A stretch of 64,000 bases of DNA, from contig NZ_JAANAT010000005.1 in NCBI RefSeq assembly GCF_011089895.1, positions 434,001 through 498,000 on the forward strand, written 5' to 3'. Shown piece by piece: positions 34,178-45,000 of the stretch. The notes under the pieces are model-generated. The model was given only the letters and a program-made list of their open reading frames with translations, was not told where the DNA came from and searched no databases. Origin of the DNA: Mucilaginibacter inviolabilis (GTDB taxonomy: Bacteria; Bacteroidota; Bacteroidia; Sphingobacteriales; Sphingobacteriaceae). Position 1 is the stretch's first letter; each line of letters starts with the position of its first letter. The position numbers and the translations under genes were made by a program.

Positions 34178-35707
34178 ATGACCGATAAAAAAGTAAGAGT
34201 TCGTTTTGCGCCAAGTCCAACGGGTGGTTTGCATCTGGGTGGCGTACGTACCGTATTGTTCAACTATTTATTCGCCAAAAAACACCATGGCGATTTTGTT
34301 TTAAGAATTGAAGACACCGACCAAACCCGTTATGTAGAAGGTGCCGAAGAATATATTTTAGATTGTTTGAAATGGTGCGGTTTGCAGCCCGACGAAAGTC
34401 CGGTGGTTGGCGGCCCTTATACCCCCTATCGTCAAAGCGAGCGCAAGGCGCTTTACCGTGAATATGCCGAACGCCTGGTAATGCAGGGCCACGCCTACTA
34501 CGCGTTTGATACAGCCGAAGAGCTGGATAAAAACCGCAAGGAGATCCCTAATTTTCAATATGGACAGGCTTATCGCGATAGCTTACGCAATTCACTTTCA
34601 TTGCCTCAGCACGAGGTTGATGCCTTGCTGGATGCCGGTACGCCACATGTGATCCGCATAAAAATGCCTGCTGATGAAACCATCAGCTTTCATGACATGA
34701 TTCGCGGGCACGTAAGTTTTGAAACCAACCAGGTTGATGATAAAGTATTGTTAAAAGCCGACGGTATGCCCACTTATCATTTGGCGGTGGTGGTTGATGA
34801 TTACCTGATGAAAATTTCGCACGCTTTCCGTGGTGAAGAATGGTTGCCATCGGCCCCCGTGCATTTGCTGTTATGGGATTACCTGGGCTGGAAAGCCGAT
34901 ATGCCGCAATGGGCACATCTTCCGCTAATATTAAAACCCGATGGCCATGGCAAGCTCAGCAAACGCGATGGTGCCCGCTTAGGCTTCCCGGTGTATGCTA
35001 TGAGCTGGTTTGATGCCAAAACAGGCGAACTTACACCAGGGTTCCGCGAGCTGGGCTTTTTGCCCGAAGCCTTTTTAAACTTATTGGCTACTCTGGGCTG
35101 GAATGATGGTACCGACCAGGAATTATTTACACTGGATGAGCTGATCGAAAAATTCTCATTAGAACGCGTAAGTAAAGCCGGTGCCAAATTTGATTTTGAA
35201 AAAGCCAAATGGTTCAATGCCGAATGGATCAAAAGGCTGAATGCTGAAAGCCTAAAGCCTAAAGTAAAAGCTGTTTTAGAAGAAAAAGGGATTACGATTA
35301 CTGATGAAGATTACCTGTTAACCGTAATCAACCTCATCAAAGACCGCTGCGTTTTACTGCCCGATTTTTATCAGCAAGCGGGATACTTTTTTGAACAACC
35401 CAAAGAGTATGATCTGAATGCGGTAAAACCCAAGTGGACCGATGCCAAAACCGACTTCTTTAACGCACTTACCGCTTTATTAAACAGCGATCAGACCGCT
35501 TTAGAGGCCCACCGCTTTGAAGAGGCTTTTAAAGCTCTAATGGACGAAAAAGCCCTAAAAGCAGGTGATGTTATGCTGCCTTTTCGCATTATGCTGGTTG
35601 GGGGCAAGTTTGGCCCGCACGTGTTTGATATAGCTGCATTACTGGGCAGACAAGAAACCATCAGCCGGATAGCGAAAGCATTAGAAGCATTCAGCAGCCA
35701 GGCTTAA
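34178..35707 (+). CDS. gltX: Glutamyl-tRNA synthetase
   Basis: 509-residue class I synthetase. The signature PSPTGGLHLGG (12-22) and KLSKR (259-263) mark the active site. RIEDTDQTR (41-49) is the GluRS form of the amino acid-binding loop. The C-terminal all-helical anticodon domain is present to full length. An intrinsic terminator follows 40 bp downstream. A second Glu/Gln-type enzyme (glnS) is present at 17.5 kb, so tRNA-Gln is probably charged directly. Confidence 0.96.
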   Translation: MTDKKVRVRFAPSPTGGLHLGGVRTVLFNYLFAKKHHGDFVLRIEDTDQTRYVEGAEEYILDCLKWCGLQPDESPVVGGPYTPYRQSERKALYREYAERLVMQGHAYYAFDTAEELDKNRKEIPNFQYGQAYRDSLRNSLSLPQHEVDALLDAGTPHVIRIKMPADETISFHDMIRGHVSFETNQVDDKVLLKADGMPTYHLAVVVDDYLMKISHAFRGEEWLPSAPVHLLLWDYLGWKADMPQWAHLPLILKPDGHGKLSKRDGARLGFPVYAMSWFDAKTGELTPGFRELGFLPEAFLNLLATLGWNDGTDQELFTLDELIEKFSLERVSKAGAKFDFEKAKWFNAEWIKRLNAESLKPKVKAVLEEKGITITDEDYLLTVINLIKDRCVLLPDFYQQAGYFFEQPKEYDLNAVKPKWTDAKTDFFNALTALLNSDQTALEAHRFEEAFKALMDEKALKAGDVMLPFRIMLVGGKFGPHVFDIAALLGRQETISRIAKALEAFSSQA

Positions 35708-35747
35708 CAATATGCTGGCTTTGTAACCACATTAATATAATCTTTTA

Positions 35748-35775
35748 CAGCCATTGCCCGCCCAGGCAATGGCTG
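35748..35775 (+). terminator. Terminator after gltX
   Basis: CAGCCATTGCC-CGCCC-(A)GGCAATGGCTG stem followed by TTTTG. The rest of the space up to 36095 is AT-rich, with no repeat or gene that I can support. Confidence 0.8.
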
Positions 35776-36095
35776 TTTTGTTAAGTTTTCATGAGTGCAT
35801 TAAGAGGCGCTTGCCTGCATAATGATATCTTAAAAACAGCGAAACAAACCAACTCCGGTTATCGTAATAAGGTCAAAAAAAAATAATACTTTACCACTTG
35901 ACAGCCAGCAGGCTTATTGTGTCCATTTTACTTTCAACGAAATTTATTTATTATATTAGAAAATACTGATTGTCAGAATTTTAACAGCTATATCAATTAT
36001 GCTTTTTTTGTATCAATATTATTAGAATTGTCGATAATATTTTGTAGAAATGATATTTAAAATCTAATTTTATGAGCCCCCTTAATTAATTGGTT

Positions 36096-36509
36096 ATGAT
36101 CCGCATACGATCTAAAAATGTACTATTGGTTGCTGCTGATACTTTTTCGGCTGAATTTCTGTCCAACAACAAAATGTTGAAGCATGTCTCCTCGGTAAAC
36201 AGCATTTTCCCAACCATACATGAAATCAAACCAAACGTAGTAATATTTGAGTATGACCATCTGGCTAAGGACATGGAAAAAATATTGCGCCGCATGAGCA
36301 CCAATCCCGCATACAACAGAATAAAAATATACTGCTATAAAAACAAGGCCCATACCAAAACGGATAGCCTGTTAAAAGCGCTTGGGGTTGATGCCATCTT
36401 TTATCCCGATGACTTCAAAAAACCAGCAGAAAGTAAAAATATGCCGGGCGTTTTATCGGCTATTTTCGAGGCACCCATTATTAACAGGTTAGCCAAAGCT
36501 TCAAACTAA
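36096..36509 (+). CDS. Degenerate receiver-like protein with Glu at the phospho-site
   Basis: 137 residues from the ATG at 36096. The predicted fold matches a CheY-like receiver: strand NVLLVAAD, strand NVVIFEYDHL, strand RIKIYCYKNK, and strand VDAIFYPDD. Aligned to receivers, the phosphoacceptor Asp is replaced by Glu in VIFEY. The acidic pair is reduced to one Asp, the conserved Thr/Ser is replaced by Tyr or Lys, and the Lys-Pro motif is lost. It is therefore probably a pseudo-receiver acting without phosphorylation. No output domain and no adjacent kinase. The identification rests on my alignment by eye. Confidence 0.6.
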   Translation: MIRIRSKNVLLVAADTFSAEFLSNNKMLKHVSSVNSIFPTIHEIKPNVVIFEYDHLAKDMEKILRRMSTNPAYNRIKIYCYKNKAHTKTDSLLKALGVDAIFYPDDFKKPAESKNMPGVLSAIFEAPIINRLAKASN

Positions 36510-36520
36510 ATCGATCCTGA

Positions 36521-37846
36521 TCAACTTGTTTTTAGATGAGGCCTGCTTATCAAAATAATGCGCCAGGCCACTTCGGCACTTAGTAATGCCGCTACCGCAA
36601 ATACTGCCGCTTTAAGTGCTTCGGGAGTTGATGATAGCGCACCACCCAAAGCTACAGCGTAAACCAGAAAAGGAAAAATCAGCACCAGGCAAAGCCCGGT
36701 AACACTTAACGGGATCTTGAATGGCCTGGTTTTAAGCGGCTCTTTTAGCCTGAGCTTAACCAGCGCTATATATTCCAGGGATAAGCCGGCTCCGTAAACC
36801 GTTACATCAATAATTAACAAATCGGCAAAGGTCCATAGTACCATAAAGCTAACCACCAGTGAACAAATGATGATGGATATATAGGGCGTTTTAAAACGAC
36901 TATGAAGCTTATTTAACCCTGCTGGTAGCAAATGATCTTCAGACATTACCTGCGGCACCCTCGATACCGATAACAATACAGCAGCGTACATACCCAATGT
37001 ACTGGCCATTCCACCTGCTGCTATAGCAATTCCCAACCACCTGCCAGCAATCAGTACCCCTAATGCCGGGAAACCATCATTGGTTAATGTATCATGGTTA
37101 ATACCCGATAGCTGTGCTACCCAAATGATAAAAAAATAAACCACTATTACCAGTATAAAGGCAATGATCATGGATACCAGGTATGACCGTACCGGTTTTT
37201 CAACCTCTTCGGCATAGGTGGTGATATTATCCCAGCCCAGGCAGTTCCACATGATGGTATATAAAGCCATCCCAAGTGACGGGAAAGTAATGCCCTTTAA
37301 TGAAGGCGAGGGTATACCCAGGCTGCCGGTATGATGATAAAAGGCCAGCACAATTAAAACAATAACCGGCGCCAGTACAGCCGCGCTCAAAAACAACGAT
37401 ACTTTACCCACGGGCACAATACCCAATATATTTAACCCTGCTGATGCCCAAATAATGAGCAAACATACCGGCACCTGGTAATGCTGTAATACCGGAAAAA
37501 AGAAAGCCGCGTATTGCACAAACAACACAGGATATATAGCCAGATCAACAAAGGTGTAGAGCCAGGTCCACCAGCCCTCGTAGAAGCCCCAGCGGGTGCC
37601 CAGGGTATATTTAACCCATTTATAATAGCCACCGGTGACAGGCATCATGCTATTCAGTTCCAGTACGGTGAATATAGCCGGTACATCCCAAAGTAAGGGG
37701 GTTATTAACAATACCAAAAAGACACCATGATCACCAGCATAACTCAACAGTGGCTCCAGGCCATAGGGCCCGCCGGATACGGTAAAAAAGATGACAGCGA
37801 CGAGCTGTATAGGTCTGATTTTTTTTAAGGCTGCGGCAGATGGCAT
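36521..37846 (-). CDS. APC-superfamily amino acid/polyamine permease
   Basis: 441 residues with about twelve membrane helices. The TM1 unwound region reads SGGPYGLEPL and the segment GGYYKWVKYTLG is typical of the APC family. MWNCLGWDNITTYAEEVEKP is a conserved inner loop. The transported substrate cannot be told from sequence. It lies on its own, with 441 bp upstream to the next gene on the same strand; that space contains direct and inverted repeats. Confidence 0.9.
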   Translation of the reverse strand: MPSAAALKKIRPIQLVAVIFFTVSGGPYGLEPLLSYAGDHGVFLVLLITPLLWDVPAIFTVLELNSMMPVTGGYYKWVKYTLGTRWGFYEGWWTWLYTFVDLAIYPVLFVQYAAFFFPVLQHYQVPVCLLIIWASAGLNILGIVPVGKVSLFLSAAVLAPVIVLIVLAFYHHTGSLGIPSPSLKGITFPSLGMALYTIMWNCLGWDNITTYAEEVEKPVRSYLVSMIIAFILVIVVYFFIIWVAQLSGINHDTLTNDGFPALGVLIAGRWLGIAIAAGGMASTLGMYAAVLLSVSRVPQVMSEDHLLPAGLNKLHSRFKTPYISIIICSLVVSFMVLWTFADLLIIDVTVYGAGLSLEYIALVKLRLKEPLKTRPFKIPLSVTGLCLVLIFPFLVYAVALGGALSSTPEALKAAVFAVAALLSAEVAWRIILISRPHLKTS

Positions 37847-37922
37847 AGGTTACAAAAATATAATTCAGCTTTATTACAAAAATCAAACAGCGTATATTTT
37901 TAAAATACTTTTTAAAGCTCAA

Positions 37923-38024
37923 TTTTAACACTTTTCGACGTGAAAAGCGGGCAAAATCGCATCAAAAACCTTTCAAAACTGAATCAAAACCATCGATTTT
38001 AACACTTTTTAACAAATTTTCGAC
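37923..38024. repeat. Direct repeats upstream of the permease
   Basis: TTTTAACACTTTTCGAC (37923-37939) is repeated as TTTTAACACTTTTT plus AACAAATTTTCGAC (37997-38024). The copies lie 77-180 bp upstream of the permease start codon and could be operator sites. Speculative. Confidence 0.4.
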
Positions 38025-38120
38025 ACGATTTATTTGATTTAAAAAGATCTACACGATTGGCATTCAATGAACTAAGCAAAAAACAGCCTGCTTTTTTACT
38101 CTTTTACCTCCTTAAACAAA

Positions 38121-38155
38121 TGGCCCTGCTTACATTTTTCAAGTAAGCAGGGCCA
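38121..38155 (-). terminator. Stem-loop downstream of the M61 gene
   Basis: TGGCCCTGCTTAC and GTAAGCAGGGCCA form a 13-bp perfect stem with a loop of 9. It lies 133 bp after the M61 stop on the minus strand. The T tract is imperfect. Confidence 0.6.
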
Positions 38156-38204
38156 CGGTGTTTATTCACTTAAATATACGAAATTATTTTGGTTGTCTGG
38201 ATCA

Positions 38205-38274
38205 GAATTTATGGAATTTAAGAATTGTTCGAATGATAAGTCAAATTCTGGAAATTCTTAAATTCCATAAATTC
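38205..38274. repeat. Inverted word-repeat locus after the M61 gene
   Basis: The 22-bp arm at 38205-38226 (starting GAATTTATGGAATTTAAGAA) is exactly complementary to 38253-38274. The arms consist of GAATTT-like words. It is located in the 441-bp space between the M61 and permease genes. Confidence 0.75.
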
Positions 38275-38287
38275 CAGTTAAGACCTA

Positions 38288-40090
38288 TTACAAACTCAGC
38301 CATTTTTTACGTACCAGCAGTTGCTGTGCTGTTTCGTTACCTGCAGGTACAATTTTGTATTTAACGCGTGCATTTTTTAATAAAGTAACCTGCAGCGTAA
38401 GTGGCAGTCCATCGCGGATAACATCCACTTTTATTTTATCACCCACTTTTTTACCATTCAACATAGCTGCCGCATCGGTAACCGGGGTATCATCTATAGC
38501 TACCAGTTCATCATTCACATTAATGCCATCTATATAGGCCGCTGTTCCGCGGGTAACGCTGGTTACAATTAGTTTTTTATTGGCAGTAGCTGCGGTAGCA
38601 ACACCCAATGCCGGGTCGTTATTATTGGCCAGATCGTCGCTTATTTTATAGCCGGCATAGCCCAGGTATTTGTTATAGTCAACCGGGGTTAGGCCATTGA
38701 TATATTTTTTGTAGAAATCATCCAGTTTTTTACCGGCAAATTTTTCAAAGCCCTGTTTAAACTCCGCATCGGTATAGCCGCGTTTTTTGGTTTTATAATA
38801 TTCGGTATACATATACCTCATTACATTATCCAGCGAGTATTTACCGTTGCTACTGTTGATGATCTCGAGATCGAGCATCATGCCAATGATAGCGCCTTTG
38901 TTGTAGTAGGAAATGGTTGTATTGTTGGAATTTTCGTTCGGACGGTATGCTTTTATCCAGGCGTCGAAGCTCGATTCGGCCACCGTCTGCACATTTTTGC
39001 CCGGCAGGTTTTCCAGTATATTAAACTCTCCGGCCAATACATCCAGGTAGTTTTCCGGCGAATACAGATTGGTACGCCGAACCGCTATTTCCTGGTAATA
39101 TTCGGTAAAGCCTTCGGCTATCCATAAATTGGTGGTGTAGTTTTCGTTATCATAATCAAACGGACCCAATACAATCGGGCGCAGGCGTTTTACATTCCAT
39201 AAATGGAAATGCTCATGCGCCGCCAGACCTAAAAAGTTCTGGTAACCTTTTTCTGTTGCATAGTTATCGCGCGAAGCGCCTAAAACCGTAGAGCTTAAAT
39301 GCTCCAGGCCACCGCCGCCACGTAAATGGTTGTGAACGATGAAAACATAATGCTTGTTGGGGTTTTCGCCATAAATAGCTACTTCCTGCTCCACTATGCT
39401 ATGCAGATCTTTTTTCAGGCGTTCTTTATCATAATTACCACCTCCGTACATACAAACCTCATATTTTACACCCGATGCATCAAAGCCAAAAACATCCTGG
39501 TTACCCACCTCAATAGGCGAATCAAAAAGGATATCATAATTGGGCGATACACGGGTAAAGGGATCATTATTCACCATTTCCAGACTGGTTGAAACCTTGG
39601 CCCAGTCTTTATAAGGTTTAATATGGATGGTTGACGGCTGATGCAGCATGTTTGCCGGGTAAATAAAGATGCCCGAGGTTGACAGGAAACCGTGCGTAAC
39701 ATCGATATAACTGGTACGCACCGAAATTTCATTAGCATAAACCCGGTATTTAATATTTACGGTTGATACGCCTTTGGTATCGATACGCCAGGTGTTTTTA
39801 TTGATTTTGGGCGATGGCACCGTTTTTCCACCGGCATCCGCGCTAAAAGCTTCGATGTTTTTGGCAAACTCCCGCACCAGGTACGAGCCGGGTGTCCATA
39901 CGGGCATTTTCAAGTCGAGCGTGTTTTGTTTTAGGCCCGAAATATGCATTTCGATATCAGCATAGTGCGCCTGTGCCTCGGGGAAAGACACGGTATAAGA
40001 TATATTGGCCGTAGTTTGAGCTTCACTGATAGATGGACTCATATAAGATATGATTAATAAAAAAGTAATGATATGTTTAAATGGTTTCAT
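38288..40090 (-). CDS. M61-family metallopeptidase with PDZ domain
   Basis: 600 residues from the ATG at 40090. Signal peptide (1-24), a beta-rich N-terminal domain (about 30-210), and a thermolysin-like catalytic domain with HEHFHLWN (zinc His292 and His296, catalytic Glu293). The third ligand is Glu326 in AEGFTEYY. A C-terminal PDZ domain (about 495-585) is present. This is the glycyl-aminopeptidase (M61) family. An in-frame extension to 40249 only translates a REP-like repeat and is rejected. Confidence 0.92.
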   Translation of the reverse strand: MKPFKHIITFLLIISYMSPSISEAQTTANISYTVSFPEAQAHYADIEMHISGLKQNTLDLKMPVWTPGSYLVREFAKNIEAFSADAGGKTVPSPKINKNTWRIDTKGVSTVNIKYRVYANEISVRTSYIDVTHGFLSTSGIFIYPANMLHQPSTIHIKPYKDWAKVSTSLEMVNNDPFTRVSPNYDILFDSPIEVGNQDVFGFDASGVKYEVCMYGGGNYDKERLKKDLHSIVEQEVAIYGENPNKHYVFIVHNHLRGGGGLEHLSSTVLGASRDNYATEKGYQNFLGLAAHEHFHLWNVKRLRPIVLGPFDYDNENYTTNLWIAEGFTEYYQEIAVRRTNLYSPENYLDVLAGEFNILENLPGKNVQTVAESSFDAWIKAYRPNENSNNTTISYYNKGAIIGMMLDLEIINSSNGKYSLDNVMRYMYTEYYKTKKRGYTDAEFKQGFEKFAGKKLDDFYKKYINGLTPVDYNKYLGYAGYKISDDLANNNDPALGVATAATANKKLIVTSVTRGTAAYIDGINVNDELVAIDDTPVTDAAAMLNGKKVGDKIKVDVIRDGLPLTLQVTLLKNARVKYKIVPAGNETAQQLLVRKKWLSL

Positions 40091-40163
40091 GGCGCAAGTT
40101 AAAAAAATTATGTATGCAAAAAATTGGTGAATCGACTCTCGATGACATCGATTTATTTTATGT

Positions 40164-40249
40164 ATGTCATTGCGAGGAGGAACGACGAAGCAATCTCGTC
40201 GCATGTAGATGAACGCGACGAGATTGCCACGCTGCGCTCGCAATGACAT
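40164..40249. repeat. REP-like palindrome, copy 2
   Basis: ATGTCATTGCGAGGAGGAAC to CGCTCGCAATGACAT, an imperfect palindrome of 86 bp. It lies in the 306-bp divergent space between the M61 and marR genes; the rest of the space is AT-rich and without another feature. Confidence 0.85.
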
Positions 40250-40396
40250 AATTTATTTGCAAGCTAAGATTCTCCTACTAGCGCTCATTTGTAAACACTA
40301 CCCCACCCCATTCATTAACCTAAAATTAACCTTGTAAAATGGTTGATACATACAACTATTTATACTGTATACCGTTTAAGTTTGCGTCACCTTATA

Positions 40397-40831
40397 ATGC
40401 CGTTAATTGAACCCATATCCCGCAAACTGATACGTTTGGGTAAATTGTACCAAAGCCTGCTCGCTAAAAGTACAGAACACCTGGACGTAAACCGGTATCA
40501 CTATGTGCTATCGCTCATTTACTACCATGACGGGCAATTATCTCAAAAAGCATTGGCCGAATTACTAGGCAAGGATAAATCGGCTATTGTAAACATTATC
40601 AATCTACTCAGTGCCAAAGGCTTTGTTTACCGGGAAAATAACCCGAACGACCGTCGCGAACAATTGTTGAAAGTTACCGAAAAGGCCAAGCGCGCTGTGC
40701 CGCATATTGTGGCCACCTTTAAAAGCATTAATGCCGATATCACCAGAGGTATCCCGGAGGCTGATATGAAAATATTTGAGAGCGTATTACTGCGCATGCA
40801 AAACAACATCAACCCGCTAACAACAACCTGA
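40397..40831 (+). CDS. MarR-family transcriptional regulator
   Basis: 144 residues from the ATG at 40397. A winged helix with LSQKALAELLGKDKSAIVNI and LSAKGFVYRENNPNDRREQL, where the wing motif DRR is intact. Family members repress efflux pumps and release DNA when bound to small molecules. It is 34 bp upstream of an RND efflux adaptor gene, so it very likely controls the pump. Confidence 0.92.
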   Translation: MPLIEPISRKLIRLGKLYQSLLAKSTEHLDVNRYHYVLSLIYYHDGQLSQKALAELLGKDKSAIVNIINLLSAKGFVYRENNPNDRREQLLKVTEKAKRAVPHIVATFKSINADITRGIPEADMKIFESVLLRMQNNINPLTTT

Positions 40832-40865
40832 TTAAAAACTAAATCACAAAAATGATTCATTTAAT

Positions 40866-41948
40866 ATGAGAACAAGGTATATCATTTACACCGCGCTGGC
40901 TTTGCTAGTTGCTTACCTAATTTACAACAAATTCTTTAGCAAAAGCGCCAAGGAATCTGCTGCTGCTATAGCTGCCGGGGGCAAAGGCGGCAAAAAAAAG
41001 AACGGTCCTGTTTCCGTTAACATTATGATTGTAAAGGATACCGCTATCAACAATATTATAGATGTAACCGGCTCCATTGATGCCAATGAAAAGGTAAACC
41101 TGGTAAGCCAAACCGCAGGCAACATAACCGGAATCTATTTTACCGAAGGCAGCAAGGTGCAAAAAGGACAGTTACTGGTTAAAGTTTATAACCAGGACCT
41201 GGAAGCATCGCTTAAACAGGTAAACTACCAGGTGGCCCTGGCTAAACAAAATGAATACCGCAACAAAGTATTGTTAGAAAAAGAGGCCATCAGCCAACAG
41301 GAATATGATACCTCTTTAACATCTCTGAACTCCCTGAAAGCGCAGGGCGATATGATCAAAGCGCAAATAACCCGCACCGAGATCAGGGCACCGTTTTCGG
41401 GCACTATCGGCTTACGGAATGTGAGCCCGGGTGGTTACCTGTCGCCGCAAACATCCATCGCGCAGCTGGTGAATATCGATCCGGCGAAGATCACATTCTC
41501 CGTTCCGGAAAGATACCTTTCTATCATTGGCCCGGGCAGCAAGATCAAATTTACCACCGCCAGCTCGAGGGAAAATTTTACGGCTACCGTATATGCTATT
41601 GACCCCGCTATTGACGTGAATTCGCGCACGCTTACCGTACGGGCCAAAGCGCCCAACCCAAAAGGCTTGCTTACAGCCGGCGGATTTGCTAAAATTAATT
41701 TAACGCTTGATCAGATACCTAAAACCATTTTGCTGCCCACCCAGGCCGTTATTCCCGACCTGAAAAGCAACCTGGTTTATGTTTACCATAATGGTGTTGC
41801 GGAAAGCAAACCGGTAAAAACCGATATGCGTACCGATACCAAAATACAGATTATAGACGGCCTGAAGCCTGGCGATAGCGTAGTGGTATCGGGCATTATA
41901 CAAATGCGACCGAAGGTTCCTTTGAAAATTGCTAAAGTGATAAAATAA
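40866..41948 (+). CDS. RND efflux periplasmic adaptor (membrane fusion protein)
   Basis: 360 residues: an N-terminal membrane anchor (about 5-21), a Lys/Gly-rich linker, a lipoyl-like half TGSIDANEKVNLVSQTAGNI with its partner RAPFSGTIGLRNVSPGGYL, and a helical hairpin (about 115-165). A beta-barrel domain and a membrane-proximal domain follow. It bridges the inner-membrane RND pump and the outer-membrane channel encoded next. No lipobox, so it is anchored by the helix. Confidence 0.93.
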   Translation: MRTRYIIYTALALLVAYLIYNKFFSKSAKESAAAIAAGGKGGKKKNGPVSVNIMIVKDTAINNIIDVTGSIDANEKVNLVSQTAGNITGIYFTEGSKVQKGQLLVKVYNQDLEASLKQVNYQVALAKQNEYRNKVLLEKEAISQQEYDTSLTSLNSLKAQGDMIKAQITRTEIRAPFSGTIGLRNVSPGGYLSPQTSIAQLVNIDPAKITFSVPERYLSIIGPGSKIKFTTASSRENFTATVYAIDPAIDVNSRTLTVRAKAPNPKGLLTAGGFAKINLTLDQIPKTILLPTQAVIPDLKSNLVYVYHNGVAESKPVKTDMRTDTKIQIIDGLKPGDSVVVSGIIQMRPKVPLKIAKVIK

Positions 41949-41965
41949 ACCTTAGTATCGAGATG

Positions 41966-42033
41966 CTAGTATCAAGTATCAAGACAGCCATATAATTATC
42001 TAACTGTTTAAATATCTTGATACTTGATACTAG
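41966..42033. repeat. Inverted word-repeat locus between adaptor and pump genes
   Basis: CTAGTATCAAGTATCAAGA (41966-41984) is exactly complementary to TCTTGATACTTGATACTAG (42015-42033). The arms are tandem TTGATACT words. A further CTACTTGATACTT follows the right arm. It splits the efflux operon and could form a strong intramolecular hairpin in the mRNA. Confidence 0.8.
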
Positions 42034-42061
42034 CTACTTGATACTTAATCAAAAAAAAGCT

Positions 42062-45000
42062 ATGAGTTTATCCTCAGTCAGTATAAAGCGGCCGGTATTG
42101 GCCACGGTAATGTCGGTAGCCATTGTGGTGTTCGGTATTATTGGTTATAAATTTTTAGGGGTACGGGATTTTCCTTCGGTCGATCCGCCTATCATTTCGG
42201 TATCTACCAGTTATGCGGGTGCCAATGCCGATGTAATTGAGTCGCAGATCACCGAGCCATTGGAAAAGGCTATCAATGGCGTTCCGGGCATCCGCAACCT
42301 GTCGTCGACCAGCTCGGTGGGTTCCAGCAACATTACGGTGGAATTTGATCTGGATGCCGATCTGGAAACCGCCGCGAACGACGTGCGCGATAAAGTAGGC
42401 CAGGCACAGCGCCAGTTACCACAGGATATTGACGCGCCGCCGGTTGTTACCAAGGCCGATGCCAGCGCCGACCAGATTATTACCCTGGAAGTGCAGAGTG
42501 ATACCCGTAATATTAACCAGCTGGATGATTATGCCGAAAACGTATTGCAGGAAGGTCTGCAAACTATTCCTGGTGTAAGTACCATTAACATACAGGGTCA
42601 GCGCCAGTACGCCATGCGTTTATGGATAGACCCAAATAAGTTAACCGCACAAGGCGTTACCGCAACCGATATTGGTGCGGCATTATCCAAAGAAAATGTG
42701 GAGCTGCCTGCCGGTAAAATTGAAGGTAATAATACCGAGGTGACCATCAGGGCGCTGGGAAAACTTTCAACAGAAAAAGATTTTAACGATCTCATTATCC
42801 GATCGGACAGTAACCGGGTGGTGCGTTTGCGCGATGTGGGTTATGCCGTTTTAGGATCGGCCAACGAGGAAACTATTTTTAAGGAATCGGGCGTGCCGAT
42901 GATCGGTTTGGCTATTGTGCCGCAGCCGGGTGCCAATTACGTGCAGATAGCCAAAGATTTTTATAAACGTCTGGATCAGATCAAAAAAGATCTACCACCG
43001 GATATTAAAGTAAATGTGGCGCTGGATAATACCCGCTTCATCAACCAGTCGATATCCGAAGTGCAGGAAACGCTCATTGTATCCTTTGTGCTGGTGGTGA
43101 TCATCATTTACCTCTTTTTCCGCGATTGGCTTATCGCATTCCGCCCACTCATTGATATCCCGGTATCATTGATCGGCGCCTTTTTCATCATGTATGTTTT
43201 TGGTTTCTCCATCAATATATTAACTCTGCTGGGCATTGTACTGGCCACGGGCCTGGTGGTGGATGACGGGATTGTGGTAACCGAGAACATCTACAAAAAG
43301 GTAGAAGCCGGAATGGCCATCCGCAAGGCAGCCTTTGAAGGTTCGGCCGAGATCTTTTTTGCGGTAGTATCTACCTCGGTTACGCTGGCCGCAGTGTTTT
43401 TACCCATTGTGTTTTTACAGGGCTTTACCGGCCGTTTGTTCCGCGAGTTTGCGGTAGTGGTGGCCGGCGCGGTATTGATATCGGCATTTGTGTCCCTGTC
43501 GTTAACCCCTATGCTGAATGTTAAGCTGATCCGCAAGAGCAACAAAAAATCAAAGTTTTACGAGCGTACAGAGCCTTTCTTTGTGAACATGACCAACTCC
43601 TATACTCAAACTTTGGTTAAGTTTATGAAAGTACGCTGGGTATCTTTCGTGATCCTGGCGGTATCGCTCATTATTATTGGTGTTTTGGTACGGGTCATCC
43701 CATCTGAGCTGGCTCCGCTGGATGACCGCAGTTTGTTGCGTTACAGCGTTACCGGATCTGAAGGCGCCACTTACGAGTACATGACCAAATATATGGACAA
43801 GGTATCGCAAATGGTGGAGGATTCCGTTCCGGAGGCCAAGGTTAATTTCGAGATCGTTTCGCCATCTTTTGGCGGCGGCGCATCCAATACCGGTTTTGGC
43901 CGTATCGGTCTGGTTAATCCCGATGAGCGCGAACGAACCCAGCAGCAACTGGCCGACTGGCTCAGCAAAAAGTTGAGCAAAATGCCCGATGCCCGCGCCA
44001 ACGTGATACAGGAGCAAACCATCAGCGGTGGTGGTAGCGGGGCCCGTACTTCGTTGCCCGTACAATACGTGATCCAAAACCAGGATTTCGAAAAAATACG
44101 CGCGGCCTTGCCCAAATTCTTTGCCGAGGTATCTAAAAGCCCCGTTTTTCAGGGTACCGACGTAAACCTGAAATTTACCAAACCCGAGCTAAGGGTAATA
44201 ACCGACAGGGACCGCGCGCGCGACCTGGGGGTATCGGTTGATGACATAGCCCAAACCCTGCAATTGTATTATAGCGCGGGCCGCCTGGCTTACTTCCTCA
44301 TCAATGGCAAGCAATATCAGGTAGTTGCCCAGGTAGATCGGGCCAACCGCGATCAGCCGCTCGATCTGAAATCTGTTTACCTGCGCAGCACCAAAGGCGG
44401 CCTGGTACAGCTGGATAACGTAGTAACAGTTACCGAAGGCGCCACCCCTCCGGCTATTTATCACTTTAACCGGTATAAATCAGCCACGGTATCCGCTGGT
44501 TTAGCGCCTGGTCGTACCGTTGGCGATGGCATTAAGGAGATGGACCGTATCTCTAAAGAAATACTGGACGATACCTTCAGTACCGCCCTGAGCGGCCCAT
44601 CCCGGGATTATGCCGAGGGATCATCAAACATCCTGTTCGCTTTTGGCTTTGCCCTCTTGCTCATATACCTGGTACTGGCGGCACAGTTTGAGAGTTTTAT
44701 GGACCCGTTTATTGTGATGCTCACGGTACCGCTGGCTATTTCGGGCGCGTTTTTATCGCTGTGGCTGTTTAACCAAACCCTTAATATTTTCAGTGAAATC
44801 GGGATCATTACCCTGGTAGGGCTGGTAACCAAAAACGGTATCCTCATTGTGGAATTTGCCAACCAGCGTATGGAACACGGCGTGGCTAAGTATGAAGCTG
44901 CCATTGAGGCCGCAACAGCACGTTTACGCCCCATATTAATGACCAGCTTAGCGGTTGTGCTTGGTTCTGTTCCTATCGCGTTTGCCCTGGGAGCGGGCGC

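Noticed and set aside
40091..40249. In-frame N-terminal extension of the M61 peptidase
   Set aside because: It translates a REP-like repeat and would bury the signal peptide at residue 54 onward.
43550..44115. Long antisense frames opposite the RND pump gene
   Set aside because: They mirror the porter domain coding sequence and have no independent support.
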